Source: an uncultured Opitutia bacterium
GTDB lineage: Bacteria; Verrucomicrobiota; Verrucomicrobiia; Opitutales; Opitutaceae
Length of the DNA: 52,135 nucleotides
Direction: 5' to 3'
NCBI GenBank assembly: GCA_903855985.1
Contig: CAIOAO010000042.1
Coordinates: 1 to 52,135, forward strand
Shown: piece after piece, positions 41,118-49,968 of the stretch
Layout: each line of letters begins with the position of its first letter
Position numbering within the stretch: the stretch's first letter is position 1
Translations under genes and position numbers: made by a program
The notes under the pieces: generated by a model
The model's input: only the letters and a program-made list of their open reading frames with translations
Told to the model about the DNA's origin: nothing
The model's database searches: none

Positions 41118-42212
41118 TCAGCTGCTCCTCACCGCGTCCAATTCCGCCAGCAGCCGCTCGTTCTGCGCGGGCGTGCCGACGGTGATACGCAGCCACTCGG
41201 GCATGCCGTAGGATTTCATCGGGCGCACGATCACGCCGCGCCGCTGCAGGGCGTCGAAGAGCCGCGCGCCGTCGCCCACCTTCACCAGGATGAAATTCGC
41301 CACGCTCGGCACCCACTCGAGTTTCCGGGCCGTGAACCCCTGCTCCAGCTGGGCCATGCCCGCCCGGTTCTCGCGCACGCACTTGGCCGTGAACTCCGTG
41401 TCGTCCAACGCCGCCACCGCCGCCGCCTGCGCGATGGCGTTCACGTTGAACGGCTGCCGCATGCGGTTGAGCAACGCGATGATGTCCGCCGTCGCATAAC
41501 CGTAGCCCACGCGCAGCGCGGCGAGCCCGTAGATCTTCGAGAACGTCCGGAGGCAGACGACCTTGCGGCCCTCGCGGATCAGCGGCCGCAGGTCCGGCGC
41601 CGCGGGATCGTACTCCGCATATGCCTCGTCGAACACGCCCACCACGTGGTCCGGCAGCGCGCGCGCAAAGGCCAGCAGGTCCGGTTCAGTGTTGGCCGTA
41701 CCCGTTGGGTTGTTCGGGCTGCAGACATAGACCAGCTTCGTCCTCGGCGTGATCGCCGCGGCGAGCTGTTTGAGATCATGGCGGAAATGGGTGAGCGGGA
41801 TCTCGATCGCCTTGGCGCCAAAGACCAGCGTCACCAGCTTGTAGACCACGAAAGCCGGGGCGGCCATGACGACCTCGTCGCCGGGCCCGAGCAAGGCGTG
41901 GCCGAGCAACTCGATGATCTCGTTGGAGCCGTTGCCGACGATGAACTGGTCCGCACCGAGCCCGCGCACCGCCGCGAGTTTCTGCCGGAGCGCAAAGCAG
42001 CCGCCGTCGGGGTAAAGCTCGCCGTGCAACAGGGCATGCTGCGCCGCCGCGAGCGCCTTGGGCGACGGGCCAAAGGGGTTTTCGTTCGAGGCCAGCTTGA
42101 TGATGCCGTCCGGCTTGAGCCCGAGCTCGCGCGCGACCTCCTCGATCGGCTTGCCCGGCTCATAGACGGGCTGCGTCAGCACCGCGGGTTTGACCAGTGA
42201 CTCGAACTTCAT
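41118..42212 (-). CDS. hisC: Histidinol-phosphate aminotransferase
   Basis: A 364-residue PLP aminotransferase of the HisC type, which converts imidazole acetol phosphate and glutamate to histidinol phosphate. The PLP lysine is K226 in RTFSKIYGLAALRVGY, and the family signatures LASNENPFGPSP, SPNNPTGT and FDEAYAEY are present. The ATG at 42212 is the first with conserved sequence after it. It is separated from the HAD gene on the same strand by 39 bases and is not near other his genes. Some members of this subgroup also accept aromatic keto acids. Confidence 0.93.
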   Translation of the reverse strand: MKFESLVKPAVLTQPVYEPGKPIEEVARELGLKPDGIIKLASNENPFGPSPKALAAAQHALLHGELYPDGGCFALRQKLAAVRGLGADQFIVGNGSNEIIELLGHALLGPGDEVVMAAPAFVVYKLVTLVFGAKAIEIPLTHFRHDLKQLAAAITPRTKLVYVCSPNNPTGTANTEPDLLAFARALPDHVVGVFDEAYAEYDPAAPDLRPLIREGRKVVCLRTFSKIYGLAALRVGYGYATADIIALLNRMRQPFNVNAIAQAAAVAALDDTEFTAKCVRENRAGMAQLEQGFTARKLEWVPSVANFILVKVGDGARLFDALQRRGVIVRPMKSYGMPEWLRITVGTPAQNERLLAELDAVRSS

Positions 42213-42251
42213 CCGGGCAGCAGAACACAAATTCCCGGCCCCGCGAAACCC

Positions 42252-42845
42252 TTAAATTTTCCGGCTCACCACGCGGACAACCTGCATCCCCGCCGCCTGC
42301 GCGCCCTGGATGCCGGGCTCGGCGTCCTCAAACACCAGGCACTGCCCGGGCGCCACGCCCAGCTGCTCCGCGGCGAGCAGGAACATGTCGGGCGACGGCT
42401 TGCCGTGCTTCACATCGTCCGCCGTCACCACCGCGCGAAACATCGGCCGCAGTCCCGTGATCTCCAGCGAGCGCTCGACGATCACCCGCGGTCCACCCGA
42501 GGCGATGGCCATCGGGTGCGTGGCCTGCATGCGCCGCGCGAAATCCACCACCGGCTGGATCAGCTTCACGTCCTGCTGCAGCTCCGTGAACAGCGTCTCC
42601 TTGGCGTGGAACACGAGGTCCGGGTCCAGCTTGAGACCGTAGCGTTCGCCAAACATCTCGGCCACGCGCCGCGTCGGCACGCCTCCCAGCGAATAGAAAT
42701 AATCCTCGTCCAGGGCATGCGGCAGCCCGGCCACCCGCATCGCGGCGTCCCACGCGCGGTAATGCAGCGGCATGGTGTCGATCAGCGTGCCGTCGAGGTC
42801 GAAGATGTACCCGGCGAAGTCGCCGGGGGGAATGTCGAGTTGCAT
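42252..42845 (-). CDS. HAD-superfamily phosphatase (beta-phosphoglucomutase-like)
   Basis: A 197-residue HAD hydrolase. The nucleophile loop is FDLDGTLIDT with D16 and D18; a cap domain follows (YFYSLGGVPTRRVAEMF). Motif II is ASGG, the lysine is in KHGKPSPDMF, and motif IV is FEDAEPGIQGAQAAGM. The fold matches sugar phosphatases and beta-phosphoglucomutases such as YqaB; the true substrate cannot be told. It is 46 bases after the acetyltransferase gene of the arsenic run and may be cotranscribed without a role in arsenic handling. Confidence 0.88.
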   Translation of the reverse strand: MQLDIPPGDFAGYIFDLDGTLIDTMPLHYRAWDAAMRVAGLPHALDEDYFYSLGGVPTRRVAEMFGERYGLKLDPDLVFHAKETLFTELQQDVKLIQPVVDFARRMQATHPMAIASGGPRVIVERSLEITGLRPMFRAVVTADDVKHGKPSPDMFLLAAEQLGVAPGQCLVFEDAEPGIQGAQAAGMQVVRVVSRKI

Positions 42846-42891
42846 GAGCCGCCCACGCCACGGCCAAACCCCCGGCACGGCAACGGCAAAC

Positions 42892-43419
42892 TCAGCTCCG
42901 CCCCGCCACGCTGCTGCGCCGTTCCAGCAGCACCGTGTCCCGCCACTGCCCCGCCAGCGGGCCGTGGCTCATCTTGCCGATGCGCTCCCGCCGGCCCACC
43001 TCGCGGAACCCGTTCCGCACATGCAGCGCGATGCTCGACTTGTTCTCCGGGAAAATGCCCGCCTGCAGGGTCCAGACCCCGAGGACTTCCGACCGCGCGA
43101 TGAGGTCGCGGATCAGCACGTCGCCCACGCCGCGGCCGCGGGCGGACTGCGCCACATACACACTCACCTCGGCGACGCCGACATAGACGCACCGGTCCGA
43201 GACCGGCGTCAGGCAGGCCCAGCCAAGCACCAGCCCGGCACCGTCGCGGGCAATCAGGCTGCATCCCACCATCTTGCCGTTGCTCCACTCGGCGTAGGAA
43301 TCCGGGGGCTCGCTCGCGAACGTGGCATGGCCCGTCGCGATGCCCTCGCGGTAAATCTCCGCCACGACCGGCCAGTCGGCCGCACTCATTGCCGCGATCT
43401 GAATCCCGGGTGGGCTCAT
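42892..43419 (-). CDS. GNAT acetyltransferase, probable arsinothricin N-acetyltransferase (ArsN1-like)
   Basis: A 175-residue GNAT enzyme of the phosphinothricin acetyltransferase type. The acetyl-CoA loop is SARGRGVGDVLI, and IFPENKSSIALHVRNGFREV is the family's C-terminal signature. EGIATGHATF near the N-terminus fits the PAT/ArsN1 group. In other bacteria ArsN1 acetylates the arsenic-containing antibiotic arsinothricin and sits in ars operons; placement seven bases after the acr3 gene supports that. Acetylation of phosphinothricin or methionine sulfoximine remains possible. The ATG is at 43419. Confidence 0.82.
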   Translation of the reverse strand: MSPPGIQIAAMSAADWPVVAEIYREGIATGHATFASEPPDSYAEWSNGKMVGCSLIARDGAGLVLGWACLTPVSDRCVYVGVAEVSVYVAQSARGRGVGDVLIRDLIARSEVLGVWTLQAGIFPENKSSIALHVRNGFREVGRRERIGKMSHGPLAGQWRDTVLLERRSSVAGRS

Positions 43420-43426
43420 GCGGCCG

Positions 43427-44482
43427 TCACGTTGGACGACCCAGCCGCCTTTTCCAAGCCAGCGCTACGCTGACCAGCGCGATGAGTGCGGGCACCTCCA
43501 CCAGGGGCCCGACCACGGCGGCAAAGGCCGCACCCGACGCGAGTCCGAACACCCCCACCGCCACCGCGATCGCCAGCTCGAAGTTGTTGCCCGAGGCGGT
43601 AAATGCCAGCGTGGCCGCCCGGGCGTAATCCGTGCCGGCCCGGATGCTCATCCAGAAGGTGGCGAAGAACATGATGGCGAAATAAACCACCAGCGGCAGT
43701 GCGATCCGCAGCACATCGAGCGGGATGCGCAGCACCGTGTCGCCCTTCAGGCTGAACATCACAAAGATCGTGAACAGAAGCGCGGCCAGCGTCAGCGGGC
43801 TGATCGCCGGGGCAAACTTCCCGTCATACCACGCCACCCGCGCCCCGCGGCGCAGGACCAGCCGGGTCAGCCAGCCGGCCAGGAACGGAATCCCGAGGTA
43901 AATGAAGACGCTTTTCGCCACGCTCGCGATCGTGATGCTCGTCAGGTCGAGCGCCCCGGTGTGCACGCCGACGAGCGGCGGCAGCACGCGGAGAAACAGC
44001 CAGGCCAGCGGTGCGTAGAAAAACACCTGGAAGAGCGCGTTGAATGCCACGAGTCCCGCGCAGTACTCGCGGCTGCCGCCCGCGAGGTCGTTCCACACGA
44101 TCACCATCGCGATGCAGCGGGCCAGTCCGATCATCACCAGCCCGGCGAAATACTCCGGCCGGTCGCGGAGGAAGATCACCGCCAGCCCAAACATCAGCAC
44201 CGGGCCGACCAGCCAGTTCTGCACAAGGGAAAGCACCAGGACCTTCTTGTCGCGGAACACGTCGCCCAGTTCCTCGTAACGCACCTTCGCCAGCGGCGGG
44301 TACATCATCACGATCAGCCCGAGCGCAATCGGGATCGAGGTGGTCCCGACGCTCCAGGCGGTCAGCGCGGCCGGGATCGCCGGCAGCCAGCGTCCGGCCA
44401 GCACGCCCGCGAGCATCGCGAGGAATATCCAGACGGTCAGATAACGGTCGAGGAACGACAGGCGGGCGGAGATGGGATTCAT
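43427..44482 (-). CDS. ACR3-family arsenite efflux permease
   Basis: A 351-residue membrane protein with about ten helices that exports arsenite. The essential cysteine region of ACR3 is present as [13 protein letters not shown] (C123), and the other hallmark, [18 protein letters not shown], is near residue 300. [19 protein letters not shown] at the N-terminus is typical. It is the third gene after arsR and arsC, with a 26-base gap from arsC. The ATG at 44482 is clear; upstream frame is antisense to arsC. It is often labelled arsB although unrelated to E. coli ArsB. Confidence 0.96.
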   Translation of the reverse strand: MNPISARLSFLDRYLTVWIFLAMLAGVLAGRWLPAIPAALTAWSVGTTSIPIALGLIVMMYPPLAKVRYEELGDVFRDKKVLVLSLVQNWLVGPVLMFGLAVIFLRDRPEYFAGLVMIGLARCIAMVIVWNDLAGGSREYCAGLVAFNALFQVFFYAPLAWLFLRVLPPLVGVHTGALDLTSITIASVAKSVFIYLGIPFLAGWLTRLVLRRGARVAWYDGKFAPAISPLTLAALLFTIFVMFSLKGDTVLRIPLDVLRIALPLVVYFAIMFFATFWMSIRAGTDYARAATLAFTASGNNFELAIAVAVGVFGLASGAAFAAVVGPLVEVPALIALVSVALAWKRRLGRPT

Positions 44483-44508
44483 GGCGGGTTGAGCGACGGG
44501 CTGCGGCC

Positions 44509-45021
44509 TCAGGTCTTCATCGCCGACTCGCCGGGCAGTTTGAATTGCTCGCCCACGCTGCGCACCGCCACTGCGTCGAGCAGCTTGTCGTCGGGAAACG
44601 CACAGAACAGGTCCACGCGCCGCGCAATCTGGGACGCCACGTTCACGAAGCAGCGGTATTTCTCGTCCTCGGTGCCCTCCGCCCCGGCCGGGTCGGGCGA
44701 ACCCCAGTGCGCGATCATCGGCTGACCCGGCCAGACCGGGCAGGCTTCTTTCGCGTTGTCGCAGACGGTGATGACAAAATCGAATTTCACCCCCTTGAAC
44801 TCGTCCCACGACTTCGAACGCGCGGCGCTGGCGTCCAGGTTGTACTTCTCCCGCAGCGTGCGCACCGCGAGCGGATTCACCCGGCCGGTGGGATGCGAAC
44901 CCGCGCTGAACACCTCAAAGCGATCCCGCCCCTTCGCGCGGAGCAGGTATTCGCCGAGGACGGAGCGGGCGGAATTGCCGGTGCAGAGGATCAGGACCTT
45001 GTACGGTGCTTTTTGGCTCAT
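44509..45021 (-). CDS. arsC: Thioredoxin-type arsenate reductase ArsC
   Basis: A 170-residue arsenate reductase of the low-molecular-weight phosphatase fold. The catalytic loop is CTGNSARS with C13 and R19. The relay cysteines C87 and C94 in [13 protein letters not shown] are spaced as in the Staphylococcus pI258 enzyme (10, 82, 89), so it should be recycled by thioredoxin. It reduces arsenate to arsenite for export by the ACR3 pump. The 30-residue C-terminal tail is longer than in the shortest members. The ATG is at 45021, seven bases after the arsR stop. Confidence 0.95.
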   Translation of the reverse strand: MSQKAPYKVLILCTGNSARSVLGEYLLRAKGRDRFEVFSAGSHPTGRVNPLAVRTLREKYNLDASAARSKSWDEFKGVKFDFVITVCDNAKEACPVWPGQPMIAHWGSPDPAGAEGTEDEKYRCFVNVASQIARRVDLFCAFPDDKLLDAVAVRSVGEQFKLPGESAMKT

Positions 45022-45027
45022 GGAAAA

Positions 45028-45396
45028 TCAGCGGGATTTGGCCGGCGCGCAGCAGGCCGGCCCGGTGGCGGAGAGTTTCGGCGCCAGCTGCCTCAGCCGG
45101 GCAAGGTCCTGCCGGAAAACGGGGTCCTCCCCCGTGCAGTCCTGCAGGCAGGCGAGATTGGTCCGAAGCTCGCGCGACGGCTTGGCCGGCAGCGCGTAGA
45201 CCATCCAGTTGCCGTCCCGCTCGCACTGCACCAGCCCGCGCGCCTTCAGGTAGGCGAGATGCTTGGAAATCTTCACCTGCGGCTCCCGCAGGACCGCCTG
45301 GAAGTGACAGACGCAGAGCGGGCCCTGCGCCAGCACATGAAGCAGCCGCAGCCGCGTCGGGTCACAGAGGCACTCGTAGATCGAAATCAGCTTCAC
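45028..45396 (-). CDS. arsR: ArsR-family arsenic-responsive repressor
   Basis: A 122-residue winged-helix repressor. The metalloid-sensing helix carries PLCVCHF (C28, C30), the usual ELCVCDL motif, and the recognition helix is QVKISKHLAYLKARGLV. An extra C-terminal cysteine pair (PACCAP) could add a third thiol or serve another role. The start is a GTG at 45396. Binding of arsenite should release the protein from the palindrome 10 bases upstream and induce arsR-arsC-acr3-arsN1. Confidence 0.94.
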   Translation of the reverse strand: MKLISIYECLCDPTRLRLLHVLAQGPLCVCHFQAVLREPQVKISKHLAYLKARGLVQCERDGNWMVYALPAKPSRELRTNLACLQDCTGEDPVFRQDLARLRQLAPKLSATGPACCAPAKSR

Positions 45397-45405
45397 CGCC
45401 CATCC

Positions 45406-45425
45406 ATATACCTAGAGAGGAATAT
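45406..45425. promoter_or_regulatory. Putative ArsR operator
   Basis: ATATACCT-AGAG-AGGAATAT: eight-base arms with one mismatch, 10 bases upstream of the arsR GTG. It is an AT-rich palindrome in GC-rich surroundings and includes TATA-like words that may be part of the promoter. Confidence 0.6.
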
Positions 45426-45472
45426 AGATCAAGCCGGAAGACGCGGGTTGGCGTCAATGCCGGGTCAACCGC

Positions 45473-46939
45473 TCAATGCCCCGCGCGCGGGTTCTGCTTC
45501 TCGATCCGCTTCATCTCCGCGAGGCTGCGCGTCTTCAGGCGCGCGGCGCCGCGGGTGACCTTCGTCTTGAGGAGCTTGCCCTTCGCCAGGCGCTTCTTGG
45601 CGGCGGCGATGGCGCGCTTGTAGCGGGGCAGCCAGGGCGCCTGCGCCACGAGCATCTCGTCGACCATCTGCCAGATTTCGGGCGGGTTGCAGACCGCGCC
45701 GGTGAGCGGGTCCATCATGAAGGCCTGGCGCAGGAGGGTGTCGTCACCAGCCACCGCCGCCTCGACGCCGAGGCGCTGGACCGAGATCGAGGCGTTGCAC
45801 ACCGCGGCACAGCCGAGCGGCAGGTCGCCCACCTGGATCATGTTGATGCCATGGCGGTCCACGAAGCCGGGGGCCTCGATGATCGCGTCCGGCGCGAGAT
45901 TGGTGATGGTGCCGCCGTTCGGCAGGTTGAAGTGGCCGCGGTAGACGCGCCCCGTCTCCAGCGCCTCGAGGATGCGGCTGCCGTGTTCCTCGCTGCGGTT
46001 TTCCTGGGTGTAACGCAGGGGCTCGTGCTTTTTTTTGCCGCCGAACTCCGCCTCGAACCAGTTCCGGCCCTCGGTGCAGACGCGCAGATAGCCGCCCGTC
46101 TCGCCGCCGATCCAGACGTTCATGTTGCTCCACCGCTTGATCTCGTTGGTGCGCTTGCGGTACCACGGCACGTATTCGCTGAGGTGGCCGTTCGACTCGG
46201 TCGAGTAATAGCCAAAGCGCCGCAGCATATCGATGCGCACCTTCTCCTCCTGCGGGTAAACGGGATGCTTCTCAAACGCCGCCAGCAGCTCCGGCGTGCG
46301 CTCCTGGCCGTCGGTCTTGACCGAGATGAACCAGGTCTGGTGGTTGATGCCGGCGCAGATGATATCCACCTCGGACTTCTTCTTGCCCAGCACCTCCGCG
46401 ATCTGGAAGTGCCCGTGCTGCACGCCGTGGCACAGGCCCACGCAGCGAACGCCGCCGTACTTGTTCACGGCCCACGTCATCATCGCCATCGGGTTGGCGT
46501 AGTTCAGGAGCAGGCAGTCCGGCGCGGCGACCTCGCGGATGTCCTTGCAGAAATCCAGCAGCGCCGAGATGCCGCGCTGCGCGTACATGATGCCGCCCGC
46601 GCAGAGCGTGTCGCCCACGCACTGGTCCACGCCATACTTCAGGGGGATATCCACGTCGGTCGCGAAGGCCTCCAGCCCGCCGATGCGCACCACGGTGAAG
46701 ATGTATTTCGCCCCGCGCAGCGCGTCGCGGCGGTTCGTGGTCGCGGTGATCTTCGTCGTGAGGCCGTTGGCGGCGATGTCCTGCCGGCAAAGGTCCGTGA
46801 CCATCTTCAGGTTGCGGGCGTTGATGTCGGTGAAGGCGAACTCGACGTCCGCGAACTCCGGCACCGCCAGCAGGTCGGCGAGCAGGCGGCGGGTGAAGCC
46901 GATCGAGCCGGCGCCAATGAAGGTGATTTTGAAGGGCAT
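45473..46939 (-). CDS. Glycoside hydrolase family 4 (alpha-galactosidase/alpha-glucosidase type)
   Basis: A 488-residue GH4 enzyme. These use NAD and Mn in a redox-assisted glycoside cleavage. The NAD loop is FIGAGSIGF (residues 7-15), the metal ligands are C170 in GLCHGVQ and H200 in GINHQTW, and NYANPMAMMTWA is the family motif. The C-terminal 50 residues are Lys/Arg-rich (AAAKKRLAKGKLLKTK), a tail not typical of the family core. The ATG at 46939 is chosen. Specificity for alpha-galactosides is likely from CHGVQHG but not proven. It is divergent from nothing and stands alone, with arsR 76 bases beyond its stop. Confidence 0.92.
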   Translation of the reverse strand: MPFKITFIGAGSIGFTRRLLADLLAVPEFADVEFAFTDINARNLKMVTDLCRQDIAANGLTTKITATTNRRDALRGAKYIFTVVRIGGLEAFATDVDIPLKYGVDQCVGDTLCAGGIMYAQRGISALLDFCKDIREVAAPDCLLLNYANPMAMMTWAVNKYGGVRCVGLCHGVQHGHFQIAEVLGKKKSEVDIICAGINHQTWFISVKTDGQERTPELLAAFEKHPVYPQEEKVRIDMLRRFGYYSTESNGHLSEYVPWYRKRTNEIKRWSNMNVWIGGETGGYLRVCTEGRNWFEAEFGGKKKHEPLRYTQENRSEEHGSRILEALETGRVYRGHFNLPNGGTITNLAPDAIIEAPGFVDRHGINMIQVGDLPLGCAAVCNASISVQRLGVEAAVAGDDTLLRQAFMMDPLTGAVCNPPEIWQMVDEMLVAQAPWLPRYKRAIAAAKKRLAKGKLLKTKVTRGAARLKTRSLAEMKRIEKQNPRAGH

Positions 46940-47044
46940 GTTGAGGGGTAAATTCGCGCGCAGGTTGCGAAGGTTCGGACCGGCTGGCGATGCCGAAAAC
47001 ACCCACGACCGGGTCCCCGCCGGTTGCCGGCGCCGGCCGGACAC

Positions 47045-47079
47045 AAAAACGCCCCGGACCGGGATCGGCCGCGGGGCGT
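47045..47079 (-). terminator. Intrinsic terminator after the peroxiredoxin gene
   Basis: Read on the minus strand, a stem ACGCCCCG (47072-47079) and CGGGGCGT (47049-47056) closes a loop containing further GC pairs, and five T follow. It is 20 bases after the peroxiredoxin stop. The rest of the spacer to the GH4 start (46940-47044) shows nothing I can name. Confidence 0.82.
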
Positions 47080-47098
47080 GATTCAGGCGAAGATCGGC

Positions 47099-47734
47099 TC
47101 AGTTCTTGGCCAGGTACTCGGCGACGCCCTTGTTGGTCGCCTTCATGCCGCTTTTGCCCGGGGTCCAATTGGCCGGGCAGACCTCGCCATGCTTCTCGAA
47201 GAACTGCAGGGCGTCCACGATGCGCAGCGTTTCGGCGACGTCGCGGCCAAGCGGCAGATCGTTCACCAGCGCGTGGCGCACGATGCCCTTGCGGTCGATC
47301 AGGAAGAGGCCGCGGTAGGCAATCAGGTCGCCCTTCGCGGTGAACGGCGCGTCCGGCGTCGCCCCGGGGACGAGTTCGCCGACGAGCACGCCGTAGGCGG
47401 ATGCGATCGTCTTGTTGGTGTCGGCCACGATGGGATAGGTCACGCCGCCGATGCCACCCTGGTTCTTCGGCACCTGGAGCCAGCCCCAGTGGGACTGTTC
47501 GGTGTCCGTGGAGCAGGCCACGACCGCCGAGCCGCGGGACTCAAAGTCCTTCAGGGCGGCCTGGAAGGCGTGCAGCTCGCTGGGGCAGACGAACGTGAAA
47601 TCCTTCGGGTAGAAGAACAGCACGACATGCTGCTTGCCGAGATAGCGCGTCAGCGAGAAGTCATTCACGACCTCACCATTGACGACGGCGTTGGCGTTGA
47701 AGAGGGGGGCGGGTTTTCCGACGAGGGTGGACAT
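47099..47734 (-). CDS. Typical 2-Cys peroxiredoxin (AhpC/Prx1 type)
   Basis: A 211-residue peroxiredoxin that reduces hydrogen peroxide and organic peroxides. The peroxidatic cysteine is C50 in PKDFTFVCPSE and the resolving cysteine is C186 in GEVCPANW. GGVTYPIVADTNKTIASAYGV is the usual middle segment. The long C-terminal tail (ending EYLAKN) is that of eukaryote-like, inactivation-prone Prx1 proteins. The ATG at 47734 is chosen. There is no ahpF beside it, so the reductant is probably thioredoxin. It ends in a good terminator. Confidence 0.94.
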   Translation of the reverse strand: MSTLVGKPAPLFNANAVVNGEVVNDFSLTRYLGKQHVVLFFYPKDFTFVCPSELHAFQAALKDFESRGSAVVACSTDTEQSHWGWLQVPKNQGGIGGVTYPIVADTNKTIASAYGVLVGELVPGATPDAPFTAKGDLIAYRGLFLIDRKGIVRHALVNDLPLGRDVAETLRIVDALQFFEKHGEVCPANWTPGKSGMKATNKGVAEYLAKN

Positions 47735-47828
47735 AGTGGTTTGAAAATAGGGCAATCAGCGCACCAGACAAGAGCCTAGCGCATTGTTCGCATGAAAAAA
47801 CAATCCGTGAACAAGCCCCCGGCGCGCC

Positions 47829-49466
47829 TCAGCGCCGGGCGCCGCGATGGAGCCGGCTGGTGGGCTTGACCGCAGCCGCCACCTCTTCCGCCAGCGCCTT
47901 CTCGTCGAAGAGCGCGGAGTAAATGTAGGGGAAGCCCTCGATCTTCTTCCGTTCCACGGCCATGCCCATGTACCGCTCGATGCTGCGCGCGTCGCGCACG
48001 TCATCCTCGGTCACAAGCGTGAAGGCGTCACCCGAGGCATGCGCGCGGCCCGTGCGGCCGATGCGGTGCACGTAATCCTCGGCGTTTTCCGGCACGTCGT
48101 AGTTCACCACGTGCGAGACACCCGCGATGTCGAGGCCGCGCGCCGCGATGTCCGTCGCCACGAGCACCTCGAACTTGCCGGTCTTGAAGCCGTCGAGCGC
48201 CTCGATGCGCTCGCGCTGGCTGCGGTCGGAGTGCATCACGCCCACGGTGTGCCCCTTGGCCTGCAGGCGGTGGGCGATGCGGTCCGCGCCCATGCGGGTG
48301 CGGGAGAAGATGATCACGCTCTTGAAGTCGGTCTGCTCCAGCAACAGCTGCAGCAGGTCGAACTTCTGCGACGCCACCACGGGGTAGAACGCGTGCGAGA
48401 CGGTCTCCGCCGGCGAACGCTGGCGGCCGATCTCGACCTTCACGGGGTTCTTCAGCGCCCAGGCCGCGAGGGACGCGATCTCGGGCGGCAGCGTGGCGGT
48501 GAAAAACAGCGTCTGGCGCGTGGCGGGCGTCTTTTGGACGATGCGCTTCACGTCCGGCAGGAAGCCCATGTCGAGCATCCGGTCGACCTCGTCGAGCACC
48601 AGGATGTCGACGTCCTTCAGCGAGACGTTCCCCTGCTCCATGTGGTCGAGCAGCCGGCCCGGCGTCGCCGCCAGGATGTCCATGCCGCGCTTCAGGTCCT
48701 CGAGTTGCTTCCCGTAGCCCACGCCGCCGTAGACGATGGTGACGTTGAGGTCGGTGAACTTGGCAAATTTCTGGAACGCCTCCTCGACCTGCAGCGCGAG
48801 TTCGCGCGTGGGCTCGAGGATGAGGACCCGCAGTTTGCCGTGCGACCCCAGGCGCTGGATGATCGGCAGTGCAAACGCCGCGGTCTTGCCCGTGCCCGTC
48901 TGGGCCGAACCGATGACGTCGCCGCCCTGCAGCACGACCGGGATGGCCTGCGCCTGGATCGGCGTCGGGGTCACGTAGCCCATTTCCTGCACGGCGAAGG
49001 CAAGCGCATCGCACAGGCCGAGTTTGGTAAATTCCGTGTCCATCTTCGGCACATCCACCTTGATCGCCGGTTTCACCGGGGCGGAGCGCGGATGGTCAAA
49101 GGTCTTGTCGATCATCGGCCGCTCGCGCTCACCGCGCGGTCCACCCGGGCCGCCACTGGAGCGGGAATGCAGGCCCCGGCCACCGCCTTGCGCGGAGCCA
49201 CCATGGGAAGAGCTGCCGTGGGAACCAGCAGCACCGCCGCGGCTGCCACGTCCGTCCGACTCCTGGCGCGGACCGCGATCATCGCGGCGCGGGCGCGATT
49301 CATGCGAACCGTGCGCGCCGGGCTGCTGCGGCTGGCCATGGTGTGGGCCGGAACCGCGCTCGGGGCGCGGCGTGGAATGGGACCTGGCCGGGGCGGCGGG
49401 CGCGGGCGAGGAGGAACGGGAAGGCGCGATCGATTGGCGCAGCTTCGACAGAAATTTCTTCAGCAT
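47829..49466 (-). CDS. DEAD-box RNA helicase with N-terminal low-complexity extension
   Basis: A 545-residue DEAD-box helicase of the RhlE/CsdA type. The Q motif is GYVTPTPIQAQAIP, Walker A is AQTGTGKT near residue 187, motif II reads DEVD rather than DEAD, motif III reads TAT instead of SAT, and motif VI is HRIGRTGRA. The first 120 residues are a Gly/Ser/Arg/His-rich, disordered stretch with SHGSSSHGGSAQGGGRG-type sequence. RGG-like tails are usually C-terminal in this family; here the C-terminus is short. The ATG at 49466 is fixed by a conserved-looking MLKKFLSKLRQS start. A role in RNA unwinding under stress or in ribosome assembly is inferred. Confidence 0.92.
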   Translation of the reverse strand: MLKKFLSKLRQSIAPSRSSSPAPAAPARSHSTPRPERGSGPHHGQPQQPGAHGSHESRPRRDDRGPRQESDGRGSRGGAAGSHGSSSHGGSAQGGGRGLHSRSSGGPGGPRGERERPMIDKTFDHPRSAPVKPAIKVDVPKMDTEFTKLGLCDALAFAVQEMGYVTPTPIQAQAIPVVLQGGDVIGSAQTGTGKTAAFALPIIQRLGSHGKLRVLILEPTRELALQVEEAFQKFAKFTDLNVTIVYGGVGYGKQLEDLKRGMDILAATPGRLLDHMEQGNVSLKDVDILVLDEVDRMLDMGFLPDVKRIVQKTPATRQTLFFTATLPPEIASLAAWALKNPVKVEIGRQRSPAETVSHAFYPVVASQKFDLLQLLLEQTDFKSVIIFSRTRMGADRIAHRLQAKGHTVGVMHSDRSQRERIEALDGFKTGKFEVLVATDIAARGLDIAGVSHVVNYDVPENAEDYVHRIGRTGRAHASGDAFTLVTEDDVRDARSIERYMGMAVERKKIEGFPYIYSALFDEKALAEEVAAAVKPTSRLHRGARR

Positions 49467-49554
49467 TGGCGGGAGTTAAAGGGTCACCGTCAGCGAAAGG
49501 GCCCCGTTTGGCAACCCCGGAAACCGGCTGCCCGCCTCCCCTCCCCGGCACCAA

Positions 49555-49956
49555 TCAGAGGTTCGACTTAATCTTGTCCAGAATCGCCAACGACAGCGAC
49601 TGGTCGCCGAACGTGTCGACCCGGATGGTCACCTTCGTCAGGTTATCGCCCGTGCGCTCCAACGTGATCTTGATCTTCTTATTGACGGCGTTGTTCACCT
49701 TGATGACGGCGATCAGTGCATCCTTGGACTCGCTGACCTTGGTGAATTCCAGCTGCTGCACCGCCCGCTCGGTCGCCCGAACGCTCCGGTCGAAGCTGGC
49801 ATCGAGATTGGCAGTAAGGTCCCCCGTCACATAGGCCACGCCCGCGGCGCCGGCACCCGCCGCCGCCGCAATGCAACCGGAGAAGAGGGTGAGGGCGGAC
49901 AAGCCGAGAACAAGGGAGGACAAAATGGCGGCCCGGGAGAGGATGGAGTGCTTCAT
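49555..49956 (-). CDS. DUF3568 family lipoprotein
   Basis: A 133-residue lipoprotein. The signal peptide ends in the lipobox LFSGC, with Cys28 as the acylation site. A Gly/Ala-rich stretch (AAAAGAGAAGVAYVTG) and a small alpha/beta domain follow (ALIAVIKVNN, TKVTIRVDTFGDQ). This matches DUF3568, a family of unknown function common in Gram-negative bacteria. The ATG at 49956 is preceded by AATCCTCCCAT. It is divergent from the PilT-like gene with only 12 bases between proposed starts. Confidence 0.85.
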   Translation of the reverse strand: MKHSILSRAAILSSLVLGLSALTLFSGCIAAAAGAGAAGVAYVTGDLTANLDASFDRSVRATERAVQQLEFTKVSESKDALIAVIKVNNAVNKKIKITLERTGDNLTKVTIRVDTFGDQSLSLAILDKIKSNL

Positions 49957-49968
49957 ATGGGAGGATTT

